64,000 nucleotides of DNA from Pisolithus tinctorius (GCA_024663395.1 JANFAH010000042.1:1-64000), one strand, 5' to 3'; shown: positions 1 through 12,455, counted from the stretch's first letter. Translations and numbers: made by a program. The notes: generated by a model not told the origin, from the letters alone.

Positions 1-468
1 ATCTCTTTGTCACCATCTATTTGATTCAGCTCAGCATGGTATACGTGGACCACAATGTATATCAAATACCCGGAACATCAAGGTGCGTAGTTGACTCCTG
101 TTCTGTACTATGTCCACTGACTTCTACGTAGTTTTCATGTTTCAGAACTCTGCATTCCGACACAGGTAGCACCTCCACACACATTTGCTCTTCACACACC
201 TGCACATAGCATCCTCGCACTGCCACATGCACCTTCGCCTGCACCCTCCTTTGCCAGCATGCCGCCAACTGGACAGTTTATCAACTTTGCAATCTATACT
301 CCCAAGTATCCCCACTCCCATTGAGCTCGTAAATGCTACATGAACAACACTTACTCTCATTACAATGCTGCAACTTAATTTTTCTAGTATCCATGTTTTC
401 TTCATGTAATGTTCTCGCTGAATATTTTGTTTTAGTGTACATGTTGCCTATCAGTATTTATCTGCAAG
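1..468. other. No gene recognised
   Basis: This AT-rich stretch lies downstream of the DUF6589-type gene. Short open frames exist on both strands but show no domain, splice structure or composition that I can support as coding. It may hold the 3' UTR of the neighbouring gene. Confidence 0.4.
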
Positions 469-3236
469 TTAAACAGCTTCCCATAGCTCTAATGTAGAAC
501 GTGCAAAGTTTTGGTGCTCCCACCACCGCTGCATTGTCTTCCATGAAAATAGATGTGCTGCTCCCAATGAAACAATGTCCTCAACATGATCTGCTTTTGC
601 CCTCGCATGCTGACCATCTTTTTGCACATGGATTTCCGATGTATGGTATACACCTTCGAGTTTCTCAATATCTTTTTTTTTCGCAGGATCGGTGTGGGTG
701 GACCCTCGACGTAGTGTTTGCATCTGTCGTTCCATGTGCTTACAGACTTGCGCAAGTGTTGGTATTGCAGGACTAATACATTTCATTAAGTCCCATGACG
801 CATTGGGTCCCTGGACTTGGTGCGTGACTTTGATATCTCGAATGTTGTGTTCCTGTCCATGATCTATGGGAAAAAATCTGTTGGGACGTCCTGTCAGCTT
901 CATGAGCCATCCTGGTGCTTGACAAAATCCCTTTACCTGTGGTGAGTACATTTCCTACAACGCCTCAGTACTATTGACTCACTTGACATCAGGGGGCCAC
1001 TCCTGGTGCAAGCAAGCGAAAGAGAAGGTATGGCAATGTCTGTTCCATTATTCCGACATCTCCATTCCCAATTCCTTCATCCAGGTCCACATAACACACG
1101 GTTCCACAAAATTGCCTGCTGGAGTATTTCATCACGCTCATCTTCAGGTTGTAAGTCCATCCATTCAACAGCGTTACTTGATGATAGCTGATTGACTATT
1201 TCTGTCGCTAACTTGTATAGATCTTCCGACTTCTTCTGTCGCAAATCAGCGAGATTTTCGGTCCAACTGACGATTCTCCAGCAATCACGGATATGAGCCT
1301 CGGTGACATGGTAGATAGCCTCATGGAGTTGCTGATGAAAGGGCCCCCGCATCTGAACGGTATGTAGACATTTCCGCTCTAGCATAGTAAATGCATGCAT
1401 GAGGCCATGTCCAGCATTTATTCCCAGGTATTGTTTATGCATGGAACTTGCGAACGCCATCATAAGGTGGAACCACCCAATGATGTATGGTCCTGTGCAC
1501 GGTATTTGAGGAGTCCACGCAATCGTTCCACTGCCAGCTGATCTCCAACCCATACTATCACATGCTCCAGTCCAGTGCACTTCCTCTCATCCGTTGTATG
1601 TAGATTCAGTTGCTTGAACCACTCCATAATCAACTGATCATTCCCTCATAGCTTGCCTCCTCAATATGAACTTTCCCAAGTATGTGCTGCTCAGAGATGG
1701 ATTGTGGGCCATGCAGGATTTTTTCAATGGGGGCAGGTGGTAAAAAGACATCATGATCTTTATGCTGATAGGTTTGAAAATTGGATTCAGGAGATTTGAC
1801 AAGATACTGAAGTACTTGATGAATGTCATGGGCATGTTGTCTGGCTGCATTCTTTGTCTCTAGCTGGAATATGTCATGTACAGTAAGGGGATGTTTTCTT
1901 CCCTCTGTGCGATGTTCTTGTAAGGCTCAGTTGCACAATGGGCATTCCAATGTGGCATTGGGCTGGAAGTATACAGTTCTGGCTGTACCAGAGTCAAAGT
2001 GGCTCTGCTTGTCGAGTCGCTGTGAAAAGGTGCAGAAAGCTATGTTCATGTTGTCATGCAAGATGACAAAAGGCATCGAGCGCACTTGCTGATGCACTTT
2101 CTCTAGGGCATTGGCAGAAATGGTGGTGAATGCGTGGACTGACCATTTGTGTGACATCGTCAGTCCAAACGCATGAAGAAGATCAAGTGACTTTGCCGAT
2201 ATCCCTTGTGCACAGAGGAAAGTGGTCAAGAATTTCTGCCAACAATTGTGGTGGTGCAATCGTGCATACATCAATTGGAAGATCATGGATAGGATGACCT
2301 GGGCAATGGCAATTCAGCCTATCAGTCTGTGATAGAGAAGTGAAGGACTCACAAGATCAGATAGTTTCTTCATATGTTTCCAATCTTGCTCCTTCGTTCA
2401 AGAGACCTTCTGCAGCAAAGCGCACTGAAGAAGTTTGTGGGGGTTGCAGAGGGAAACCCAGAGAGGAATCTGTAGGGAACCTCAGTAGTCTGTCAAGCTA
2501 CTGAGGGACTAGGTAAATTTTACTAGAGTGTGGGTGCGCTCTAACAGCTTATGTAAGCGACACGATCACGTGCCCAAGTCGGAGTAAGGACAGGGGTCGT
2601 TTCACTCCAACACGCACAGCTTTGGCATGCTGCCAAGTGCAGGGCTACTTAGTTTTAACACTATGTCCTTGATGAGAAAGCGGGTGAGTCCACTATCAGA
2701 GACTTCATCTGACGGACACATAGCTAACTCCTGAATGCCTTGTAGCTCCTTCTCGACGACTTCTCCAACACATGAAAATGCAAACTCCTCCATCACTGCT
2801 GTGCTGCCTTGGCTCGTACATCTGTACTACAGCTCGCCCGTGGTGGACTTCTCCAGCATTCCAGGATGCCTGGTAGTTCTTTGCTCACCATTAGAGCAGT
2901 GCATTCGTACCTTATCTTCGCATTTACAATGCATTCCTGATCTCCCCAGCTCAGGAAATCCAAGAACAGTGGAAGGTTCAGCCCTACACTATCCATGCAT
3001 GGTAGAACAGTGAGGACTTTCTCCGCAATGTTGCCTGCAAGCACTCCTTTCAGTCGCCGAGTATTTTCAATTTGAATTGGGTGCGACGGCATTTGATTTT
3101 GAGTGTTGTCTGTGTCATTTTCACTATCATCATTGAACATAGTGCAGGAGGGTATGTGAGGTGCAGCAAATGGGTCAACCTCATCATCGAAGTCGAACAG
3201 ATTGTCGCCACCATCAATATCATAGTAGTCAGACAT
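469..3236 (-). pseudogene. DUF6589-family protein, frame broken
   Basis: The frames resemble the basidiomycete DUF6589 family, whose function is unknown and which is common in accessory DNA. Family-like pieces in order are: an acidic N-terminus from the ATG at 3236 (MSDYYDIDGGDN...); a segment with LSWGDQEC; a segment near 2790 (MEEFAFSCVGEVVEKEL); a middle segment (about 2286-1927); VWVGDQLAVERLRGL (about 1520); GWFHLMMAFASSMHKQYLG (about 1450); and a C-terminal part with PNRFFPIDHGQEHNIRDIKV (about 870). The frame breaks at least three times by apparent one-base losses (about 2793, 1640 and 1470), and the segment before GWFHL looks shortened. I cannot separate decay from consensus indels. 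Introns between the pieces are likely but were not resolved. The first codons match those of the unrelated MSDYYW family nearby. Confidence 0.6.
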
Positions 3237-3507
3237 GTTCGAGGATGTTGATCACACAATCAGTGCATATATCAGTCCATCAGATGATGATCTTATCAGT
3301 AGTGAGGCTTAGTCATTCTAGCATGACACAACCCCAGCGCTGGAAACATCTGCTTCCCGTGTTCACCCAAATTTCCTATAACGGCTCGAGACTAGATTAG
3401 GATTCCATTTTCAGTGATGTATCTGAGGGTGGCTATTAATTAATGAGGGTGTATCATACGTATGCTTGGGTATCAGTGGGCGGTCAACCCTCTTGCATGA
3501 TTCATGT

Positions 3508-4269
3508 TCAAAAAACCCACGGAATCAGCTTCCACCTTACTCGCTGGCTCCACTCTTCCCAATCTCTCCCAAAAGTTGCGCGTAGTATGCAGTCCTCGCG
3601 AAGACACCTTTCTCCCATCATTAGACTGGAGAAGATGACCAAGGCACTCCACAATGGTGCCCACAGTTCATATCCAACAGGGCAATGGTACATCATGGAC
3701 CCCTGCGTGCCATAGACCAGTGTAATTCCAGCAAGCAAGACCATGGCGCCCATGTATGAGGGGTGTCGCACGAGGGTGTATGGGCCAGATGTGATTAGTT
3801 TGTGATTTGGAAGAATTGCAAGCTCGAATGTGAATAGTCGTCCAAGTGTCTGGTAGCACATTATACGAATGGACATCCCGATGCCAGCCAGGATGCATCC
3901 CAGAATTGCTAGAGGGGTGAACTCGAGTTTTTCGACACACGTACTGGCAAGGAATGTGCTTCCTGCCATCCTTGCAGAAAGCCGCATGATGATCAGAACG
4001 ATTTCAGCGACACCCGCGAACAAATAAGAAAACTATATTGCATGTGTCGACTGTGAAGAAAAACCTCAGCAGGGAAGGGGAGAACATACCTGCATTGTGA
4101 ACTTCATGGTGCCAATCATGTTCTTCTCTACCACAGACACCCTACGCGTTTCTTGCTTGGTAGGCTGGGGGTTGGGTGGGGTGATGTTGATGAACTGAGC
4201 GCACGTTGCACCAAACACCCCCACAAGCCGGAGCAGTAGTGTAGTGGTGGTAGCAGACACCGTATCCAT
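3508..4269 (-). CDS. Isoprenylcysteine carboxyl methyltransferase-like (ICMT/Ste14)
   Basis: The protein should methylate the C-terminal isoprenylcysteine of prenylated proteins (Ras/Rho-type GTPases, mating pheromones) using S-adenosylmethionine at the ER membrane. There are two exons, 4269-4090 and 4032-3508, joined across a 57-bp GT-AG intron in phase 0, giving about 234 residues, which is normal for the family. Several hydrophobic helices precede the conserved C-terminal core: GPYTLVRHPSYMG (RHPxY motif), then ERCLREDCILRATFGRDWEEW and a basic tail ending IPWVF. The start is the first ATG, giving MDTVSATTTT. Family and fold are clear. Whether it is the pheromone/Ras enzyme or a divergent paralogue is not, because basidiomycetes often carry several. 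The frame is intact, unlike many neighbours. Confidence 0.85.
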
Positions 4270-5025
4270 GGCTTTCAAACGAGCGTGTAAGAGCGAAAAT
4301 TTTCAATGCTGAGACAAAGGAGTTTGTAGAATCTTGTTACCAATCAGCTTCTTTCTAACCCTAACCTGACCGTACCATACCAAAGCCCTATGGGCGCCCC
4401 TGGACGTACCACGTGATCCCCGACTCCCACGAATTGGGGAGGATTTTCACGGCCAGAAACGAGTTGCTCTCTGCAAAGTACGTTTATTCTGAAAAATTTG
4501 CAGGTGGCTGTGCTTACAGCCACTGCAAATTCGCTGACTAAGCGGAAGGCGCGCGTGCGAGAAAGTGAGGGTCGGGAGACTTGGGGGCTGTGCACAACCC
4601 TTGCCTGTTCGTCCGTACTCAATCCAATGCTACTGAAAGCCACTCTATGTCAGCCATGTAATTATTCACGAAGTAAATGGGTATTCTGCGAAGAGACCCA
4701 CCCAAATTTGCTAGATGAGTGGTGTTCGGGCGCGGGAAGCGGTCACGTGATCGCACCTCGCGTGCGGCACTTGCGCTTCGGGCTCGGCTGCGTGCGTGCG
4801 AACGCGCGCTCGCAAAAAATTGGCACGGGCCGCCCTCCCGCCTGGGAAAATTTGCTTATCTGGCTGCAAATTTCCCGGTGCTAAGTCACTTAGCACACTT
4901 TACAATGGATTTTGCACTTTACTATGACGCTGCATCTGTGACATTAAACAAACAAAAATAAAACAGCCGATTGTGTGACTTTTGCAGTACTGCTCTTGTG
5001 CAACTTTTTATACTACCCCTGCAAT

Positions 5026-5071
5026 AATAACGTGCTTTCCGGACCCTGCAGGGTCCGGAAAGCACGTTATT
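5026..5071. repeat. Perfect 46-bp palindrome, possible TIR pair
   Basis: The left arm starts AATAACGTGCTTTCCGG and the right arm is its exact reverse complement, centred on CTGCAG with no spacer. The 17-base right-arm end CCGGAAAGCACGTTATT occurs again at 35621-35637, exactly where the second copy of the large duplication begins. A head-to-head junction of two terminal inverted repeats would give this structure. This is inference; no target-site duplication was found. Confidence 0.75.
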
Positions 5072-5073
5072 GG

Positions 5074-5400
5074 GTGGAACACAGTGAGTCTTGATGCTTT
5101 ACAGATCACAATGAGAATGATGATGTCCATGCAACCACCACCACCATGCAAATGACAATGCACAGTGCATGGTATAATGGATGATGAAATCATGGAGGAA
5201 CCAACTCAGTCCACCAAACCAAGATTACCCCTCCTCCAGTGCAATGTAAGAAAAGGATTAAACCTCAGATGGAAGATGCTTGGCATCAGTCTGGCCACCA
5301 GATGAAGTGGAACACGGTGAGTCCCGATGCTTTACAAATGACAATGAGAATGATGATGGCCATGCCACCACCACACACATGATGACAATGACAGCATGGA
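5074..5400. repeat. Direct repeat, two copies 234 bp apart
   Basis: The segment beginning tggaacacagtgagtc at about 5074 recurs at about 5308 (tggaacacggtgagtc), each followed by an acaatgagaatgatgatg stretch and CCA/CAT-rich sequence. The copies differ by scattered substitutions. No coding potential was seen. Confidence 0.65.
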
Positions 5401-6069
5401 ACATGTAATAATATTCTCAATATTTCATCCAGAAATAATTTTTGATGTTTTGCTCTATGATTCTCATGTGGAAAGACTTTATATCTGATTTGATTTTTTG
5501 TTGAAAAATGAAAAGCAGAATGTTTTGCAGACGAGCTTTAGCACACAATTCATCATTGCAATACAATATTTGGGCTAAGTAAATACTTCCTACCCCTTTG
5601 AACTTTCTGCTCGCAAAAAAGCAGATTGTTAATTCCGAAACAAAGTTTGATATATTGGAGAACTATTTCTGCTGAACATACATAATTATTTTATATGCAA
5701 CAATTTAAGCCTTTCTGATACCATTGAGAGATGATACATAGTGAACATGTAGTCAGTACAATCTCAACCTTGTTGTATATCATCACTACCCATTACCCAC
5801 CAAATCCCATCAACCCCTGTGTGTCATGACACTCTTTAGAGTACTCAATAATCTCCCCAATGTCAACCACCCTAGCCTCCCTCGTGTGTTGTATCATCGG
5901 CTGCAATTCAATTCTGTAAAGTTGGGACATCTCCCTCTCTTGCTATGTATTATTAAATACATGTATATGATGCTGGCCTCCAGCAGTACTTCCAGCATCA
6001 TTCCCCCCAATTTATTGTTGCCACTTTGTAATAATAATTCCCTCGGGGTATGTATATTATCTCGTGTGG

Positions 6070-6560
6070 TCTGGTAGAGATGAATTGTTGGCTCACAACA
6101 AGTGCAAAGGTGGCCCAGTCGGTGTGGACAAGGGCTTCAGTGCTGCACTGATGTTCGTGGGTGTTCGCCCATGTTTGTCAGTGTTCGTAATGTTGTATGG
6201 ACCTAGAAACGTCTCTCTACAAGGTCAATGGAAATGGGGTCTAAGGGACGAACCCCCATTCTAAGTGGTCCAGCATCCAGCATCTTCGGAGAGAAGGTGG
6301 TCAGGAGGGTGCACTTGTATATCGTCCGATACAGTTCTTTTGTATTCTATGCAATGGAACGGACCTATTGGAGTCTGGGAGAGATGATTTGTGGACTCGA
6401 GACAAGTCGCAGGCTGGCCAAGTCAATGTGGACAGGGGCTTCAGTGCTGGACTGATGTTCACGGGTGTTCACCCGTGTTCGGCAGTGTTCGACATGTTGT
6501 ATGGACCTGGAAACATCCCTATAAGGTCAATGGGAATGATGTAAGGGTGATGAAGGGTGA
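6070..6560. repeat. Diverged direct repeat, about 301-bp period
   Basis: Two copies begin near 6070 and 6371. Both contain a ggcttcagtgctg block, gttcgtgggtgttcgcc or gttcacgggtgttcaccc, and tgttgtatggacct, followed by aaggtcaatgg. The sequence is distinct from the 153-bp satellite downstream, although both carry GTTCG-rich words. It lies immediately 5' of the first MSDYYW-family gene. Confidence 0.6.
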
Positions 6561-6824
6561 TGAACACCATTTAAAGCGGTCCAGATTACTTATCGGAGAG
6601 AGCGAGGGGGGTGGGTCCACATAGCCATAGCCTCTATCAGAATGTATTTTTCGATGACACAGGAATGTGATGTGGATACGGTAATGCGATATGTTCAAAG
6701 GCAGGTTATCGTAGACAGGAGTAACCCTGACCCTATGCCAGAAGTCCTATTTAGAATATATATGGCATGGTGTGCCGATCCTCTTCGATCACTTCGATCG
6801 ATTCGATTAAGCCTCCATCGCAGC

Positions 6825-7945
6825 ATGTCTGACTACTACTGGCAACGATCGCTCCCCACGATCACCCAGATGAAATACATTCTACAGATCTACTATCGAT
6901 CGGAGGAGCTAGCAGATGGTACGATCCGGATAACATGCACGAATCTCAACGAGGAGATAACGGAACATCGCACCTTCATTCCCTCCATCTATTACAAGGC
7001 TCTCATCCATACACTCTGGAGGTATTACCTCCTCATCGATCTCCACGTCCATTTCAAGAAGAACCCCTACAAAAAGTACACCGAGTTCTGTCCACATCTC
7101 TTGAGAAACATTGTCCTCCTGGACAATGTACTCGAGGCTTTAATTCGCCCGTGCACGTTGATCGAAAGGAAAGATATCGAAGGTTTCCAATCGGCCAATT
7201 TCGAAGAATACCTTTGCACGGAATATCTTGTTGGGCGGCACGATCCAAACTCGGTTAACTACTTCAGGGCACATTGCCCCATCAATATCGAGAGAATCAA
7301 GGACGAGTTTGGTGAGGCTTTTTACGGGTTTCCATTCCAATCCAATTCACTGACATGTATATCAGAATGGAGCTGGGATGCCTACAAGGAGCGTGTCCCC
7401 ACAAGGTTTTATGGGGAACGATACGATTGGGATGTGGAAAATATCCCAGATGCTGACTTTACGATTCTGTTGGACGAAGCAGTCGAATGGTATTCACGGA
7501 AGCCGGACCCAGCATGGAGTAAGTCAGATCTCCTACTTACGCCATGACAATCGGTTGATCATTTACATGGGCAGTATCTAAATGGGTCCCATGGGTTGAG
7601 ATAGATGGGGTGGCTGCCAGCATGGAATCCACAGGCGATGCAGATGAGGGAAATGTGGGGACTGGAGCTGGGGATGATGAGGTAGGAGGAACTGGAGCTG
7701 GGAGCCAGGGTGGCGATGTTCCCATGGGAGGCATAGAGAACTCTGATCCACCTCCCTCAAACCAGGTGAGTAGCATGATGTCAGTCAAGTGTCTGTAGCT
7801 TATTTATACATTGATGTTACAGCAGAGGCAGAGAGGCAGCGATGGAGATTCTGGCGTCCCCGCTGCCTCGAGTTCTGCAAATCCTGCAGGGAATCCAGTG
7901 GGGTTCCGTCCCAGCCTGGCAAGTCTTTACTCCCGCAACAAGTAG
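6825..7945 (+). CDS. MSDYYW-family protein, member 1 (unknown function)
   Basis: I do not recognise this family. There are four exons: 6825-7311, 7366-7518, 7575-7765 and 7823-7945, with introns of 54-57 bp in phases 1, 1 and 0, giving 317 residues. The start ATG (MSDYYWQRSLPTITQ) is shared with two other members in this window, although an upstream in-frame stretch is open. Conserved blocks are LWRYYLLIDLH, LRNIVLLDNVLEALIRPC, FEEYLCTEYLVGRHDP and VNYFRAHCPINIERI. A second exon carries YDWDVENIP and PDPAWS, the third is Gly/Asp-rich, and the short basic end contains NPVGFRPS. No signal peptide or membrane segment was seen. The frame is intact. Confidence 0.8.
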
Positions 7946-8119
7946 CTGTATCTGTTGTATGGTATTTTCTTTGTCGAATGCATTACATTTCATTCTGGGT
8001 CGTGGATGTAGCATTATGACATTTCCCCCTGGCGTGATCTTGTTGGAACATGTTAACAATCGTTTTACACGTTCTGACGACTGGATGGATGTGGAACATG
8101 TAATACATATTGCATATCG

Positions 8120-9104
8120 TCACTGAGACTGCGTCGCCTCCACATCAGCCATGGGCTTTTGAATCCTCTTTCCTGGCCGTTCATCTCCTTCCACATCGCT
8201 GTCCCCCCTTCCCCGCTTCTGTACTTAATGTATTGAGCCACTGAAACATGTAGGAGATACATAAAACGACTTGCCTGGGCTGTGGAAGGGAGGGAATGTT
8301 GCTCCTCCCCCCCCTGCTCCATGCTTTCGTCCTCCCACTTCACCCACCTGGATACTAGGAATATATCAGAATCAACGAACGTGCCATGGGCATGTCACTC
8401 ACTCCACTGTGGATCGGGGTTCTGGCCATACCATTCCTCTACTGCATCCCATACTTCTTCGTAGTCATCATAGGGCAGCTGTTCGATATCCCAGTCGTAA
8501 TCGGCCCCATCCATCGGTTCAGGGATATGATCGGAATATGCCTTCCAGTCTGAATGAAGCTGTCAGACTGTATGATAACGATGAAACCATCGGATAACTC
8601 ACCAAATCCTTCCATTGAAATGCGCTCTATATTGGTCGGGCAATGAGCTCGGAAGTAGTTAACAGACTGGGGATCGTGCCAGCCAATCAGGTACTCTGTC
8701 ACCAAGTATTCATCGAAGTTTTTGGAACGATAATCAGGTAGCTCGGCCAGGGGGACATTCAGGCAGGGGCGGATGAGCGATTCGATTACATTGTCCAGAT
8801 GGACGATGTTGCTGATCAGAGTCGGTAGGAATGCCTTGAATTTGTCGCCAGTATTTGTCTCGAATCGCAAGTACAGCTCGATGAGGAGGTAGTACCTCCA
8901 CAGGAAGAGAGTTACATGAGTACCATAGAATATGGGGATAAATGCCTGATGCAATGCAGTGATTTCGTCGTCGTTCAGGTTGCTTTGTTTGATTTCCATA
9001 ATTGCCCTGTTGCCAGGCACCGGATGTAACGTGTACCAGACCTGGGTGATGTAGTCCATTTGAGTATCCGTAGCTTTGGAGGGTTGCCAGTAGTAGTCAG
9101 ACAT
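8120..9104 (-). CDS. MSDYYW-family protein, member 2 (unknown function)
   Basis: This is a paralogue of the 6825-7945 gene, placed tail to tail with it. Four exons (9104-8603, 8549-8403, 8354-8275 and 8218-8120) join in phases 1, 1 and 0 to 275 residues. Shared blocks are FLWRYYLLIELYLRF, IVHLDNVIESLIRPC, FDEYLVTEYLIGWHDPQS, VNYFRAHCPTNIERI and YDWDIEQLP. The acidic low-complexity third exon is shorter than in the sister genes. The third intron starts with GC (CAG|GCAAGT) where member 1 has GT. The promoter region falls inside the first repeat of the 153-bp satellite. The frame is intact. Confidence 0.8.
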
Positions 9105-9230
9105 TTTTTCGTGGGTCAACGTCAAATGAGAACGATGGAGCGGACCGATAAGGAAGCGCCGCACTAATATCGCACAGCATATACTAAAGTGGATCGTTGG
9201 CAACGGAGCCATTCCTGACTTCAGCCTCTT

Positions 9231-11350
9231 TATATTTTGCTAGATCCATGATCACCACTGTTCAGCACATTCTAATCACCACCGATCACATCAGCCAGAC
9301 TAACCAACGTGTTTGAGAGCTGTCAAACATGGTGTGTGGTGGTATATGTGAACACCTACGTTACGAGCTCCTGGCCTCCCCCTGTTTATATTTCCCTAGA
9401 GCATGTTCACTATTATTTGTCACATCCTACCCGCCTGTGCAGATGTTATAATGATTATACAAAGTAATAGAAAGCCAGTGAACACAGGTTGTGCTGGGAT
9501 ATAATGAGTTCCGGCATACCTACTTCACTTCCTACTTGATATTTTTTTAGACCATGTTCATCATCGTTCTATGCATTGAGGCCACATTTAGAAATGTCAG
9601 AAGGATGTTGGAAAGTGGCCAAAAGCTGGTGAATACACATTCCAGTGGCATATGATAAGTCTGAGCATGACCACCTGACTTCCTCCAGTCAAGTTTTTGC
9701 TAGACCACGTTCGCCACCGTTCGTCATGTCTTACACGTCTTTACCAATGGTACAATGACCATCCATGGTGGTAGAAACCTGACGAACACCTGCTGTGATG
9801 GTATATGATAAGTTTGTTCATGACCTCCTGACCTGCCCCTTTCTATATTTTGCTAGACCATGTTCGCCATTGTTCGTCATGTCCTAGACACCTTTACCAG
9901 TGTTGGTATGACCATCAGTGGTGGTCGCAACCTGACGCACACCTGCTGTGATGGTATATGATAAGTTTGTGCATGACCGCCTGACCTCCCCCTTTCTATA
10001 TTTTGCTAGACCATGTTCGCCACTGTTCGTCATGTCTTACACGTCATTACCAATGGTACAATGACCATCCACGGTGGTGGAAACCTGACGAACACCTGCT
10101 GTGATGGTATATGATAAGTTTGTTCATGACTGCCTGACCCGCCCCTTTCTATATTTTGCTAGACCATGTTCGCCATTGTTCGTCATGTCCTAGACACCTT
10201 TACCATTGTCAGTAAGACCATTAAAGGTGGTAGCAACCTGACGAACACCTCCTGCGATTGTATATGATAGGTTTGTGCATGACCGCCTGACCTCCCCTTT
10301 TCTACATTTTGCTAGACCATGTTCGCCATTGTTCGTCATGTCCTACACACCTGTACTGGTGTTGGTAAGACCATTCAAGGTGGTAGCAACCCAACGAACA
10401 CCTGCTGCGATGGTATATGATAAGTTTGCGCATGACCTCCTGACCCGCCCCTTTCTATATTTTGCTAGACCATGTTCGCCATTGTTCGTCACGTCCTAGA
10501 CACCTTTACCAGTGTTGGTAAGACCATTGAAGGTGGTAGCAACCCGACGAACACCTGCTGCGATGGTATATGATAAGTTTGTGCATGCCCGCCTGACCTG
10601 CCCCTTTCTATATTTTGCTAGACCATGTTCGCCATTGTTCGTCACGTCCTAGACACCTTTACCATTGTCGGTAAGACCATTAAAGGTGGTAGCAACCTGA
10701 CAAACACCTCCTGCGATTGTATATGATAGGTTTGTGCATGACCGCTTGACCTCCCCTTTTCTACATTTTGCTAGACCATGTTCGCCATTGTTCGTCATGT
10801 CCTACACACCTGTACTGGTGTTGGTAAGACCATTCAAGGTGGTAGCAACCCAACGAACACCTGCTGCGATGGTATATGATAAGTTTGCGCATGACCTCCT
10901 GACCCGCCCCTTTCTATATTTTGCTAGACCATGTTCGCCATTGTTCGTCACGTCCTAAACACCTTTACCAGTGTTGGTAAGACAATTCAAGGTGGTAGCA
11001 ACCTGACGAACACCTGCTGCGATGGTATATGATAAGTTTGCTCATGACCTCCTGACCCACCCCTTTATATATTTTGCTAGACCATGTTCACCATTGTTCG
11101 TCATGTCCTAAACACCTTTCCCAGTGTTGGCATGACCATTCAAGGTGGTAGAACCCTGGCGAACACCTGCTGTGATTGTATATGATAAGTTTGCATGACC
11201 ACCTGGCCCGCCCCTGTCTACATTTTGCTAGACCATGTTTGCCATTGTTTTCCATGTCTTAACCACCTTTACCAGTGTTGGAAACATTATCCATGGTGGT
11301 AGCAACCCGCCGAACACTGGCTCTGGCGCGATATGTTAAAATCTGGTATG
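9231..11350. repeat. 153-bp satellite array, block 1
   Basis: About 13 head-to-tail units. The landmark GCTAGACCATGTTCGCC starts at 9852, 10005, 10158, 10311, 10464, 10617, 10770, 10923 and 11076, exactly 153 bp apart each time. Earlier, more diverged copies lie near 9239, 9395, 9547 and 9699, and a later one at 11227. Units also repeat as trios: the block from 10275 recurs at 10734 (459 bp = 3 x 153). Apparent open frames of 74 codons inside it are by-products of the period being a multiple of three. Confidence 0.95.
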
Positions 11351-11458
11351 GCCACCTGGCTTCCCCCCTGTTTATATCTTGCTACTTGCCCGCTCTTCCA
11401 TCATCTGTTGACATTCAATCGTAATAACCAGTCGAACTACCACTACACATCAATTTAT

Positions 11459-12360
11459 CTAAGCATTCTTTTTCATCCCCAAGCCAGATTGATTTGCAAG
11501 TATCAAGTACCCCTTCTTGACATTGATGTCGATGACCGTGTCCTCCATGCTTTCCATCTTCTGAAGATGCAAACCCAAGTATGCTGCATCTGCCATGAGC
11601 ATCCGCTGTAATTGGCATAGGTGTACAATCCTAGGGATAGACATTGAAGTGCAACATACATGCATTTCATTGGTGGCTTTGAGATGTGAAAAAACATCAG
11701 TGACTTTCTGTCCATGCACCTTGCTGATCGCTCTCAAATTCAAAAAAAACTGCTTGAACTGAAATACACAAGTCAACGAGCACAGAACAAGAATGATGAC
11801 GCTGGACAATTTAATACCTGTTCGTTGATACCCTCCGCTCTGTCCTTGCAACCTTTGGCCAATGATCGGACAACGCCAGGAATCGTTTTCAGGAACGTGG
11901 CTACCTCCTCGCTATCGAGTGTGATTTGAGTTTGTGTATTGGTCGAGGCAAGCGGTTGGGTAATGTTAGATGGACCAGGCATCGGAGAAACCTCCCGCAT
12001 TCCTTGAGGCAGTGTTCTGGCGATGGTGTGCTTCCTTGGACTGACTGTCACGTTGATCATATCGAAATCGTGGGCAAGCACCATTTGAGGGGTGCCCGAG
12101 GATTTCTGGCTTTGCAGGAGCTGTGTGGTAATGAATTCTTTCGTCGTCGCCACCCCCTTTCCTTTCTGTCTCCCTCTAGGATCCCTCCCAGATCGCTTGT
12201 TCGCAGGTGGATCGTCTGCTACAGGTGGAATGTCACCATGGGTAGCCGTTTCATCATCCCCCGCAGCCACTGCAAATGGTGTGGGATCTAGGCCCTCATT
12301 TACAACGCTAGCACCATGGGAAAATGATTCCAACGGGAAGTCGCCTTGTGATTCCATCAT
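11459..12360 (-). CDS. Hypothetical protein, two exons
   Basis: I do not recognise this gene. Exons 12360-11818 and 11758-11459 join in phase 0 across a 59-bp GT-AG intron to about 280 residues. The N-terminal half is polar and probably disordered, with a basic stretch near KRSGRDPRGRQKGKG. The middle contains a segment around VATFLKTIPGVVRSLAKGCKDRAEGINEQ. The second exon begins FKQFFLNLRAISKVHGQKV and holds a mixed helical segment ending GLGMKKNA. It sits between the satellite and the third MSDYYW gene on the same strand and may belong to the same lineage-specific set. Further small introns in exon 2 cannot be excluded. Confidence 0.5.
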
Positions 12361-12455
12361 GTCTGAATCCAGTGGCGGAGACCAATGGGCTATCGTGATG
12401 AAAGCGGTATATTTATATGCATTTCCACAGGAGAGTACAAAGCAATCGATATTAA

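Larger units (their letters stand above)
4270..6824. other. Gene-poor interval with short repeats
   Basis: I see no gene in this 2.5-kb interval. It holds two imperfect hairpins (4497-4529 and 4844-4876), a 46-bp perfect palindrome (5026-5071), a direct repeat with a 234-bp offset (5074-5400) and a diverged repeat of about 301 bp (from about 6070 and 6371). Part of 4500-4850 is GC-rich (gcgcgcgctcgc) between AT-rich flanks. Confidence 0.5.

Noticed and set aside
4344..4961. Overlapping open frames in the GC-rich stretch
   Set aside because: Composition explains the lack of stops. No frame resembles a known protein, and hairpins interrupt them.
10275..10958. Two identical 74-codon open frames
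   Set aside because: They are copies of the 153-bp satellite at a 459-bp offset, and their openness follows from a period divisible by three.
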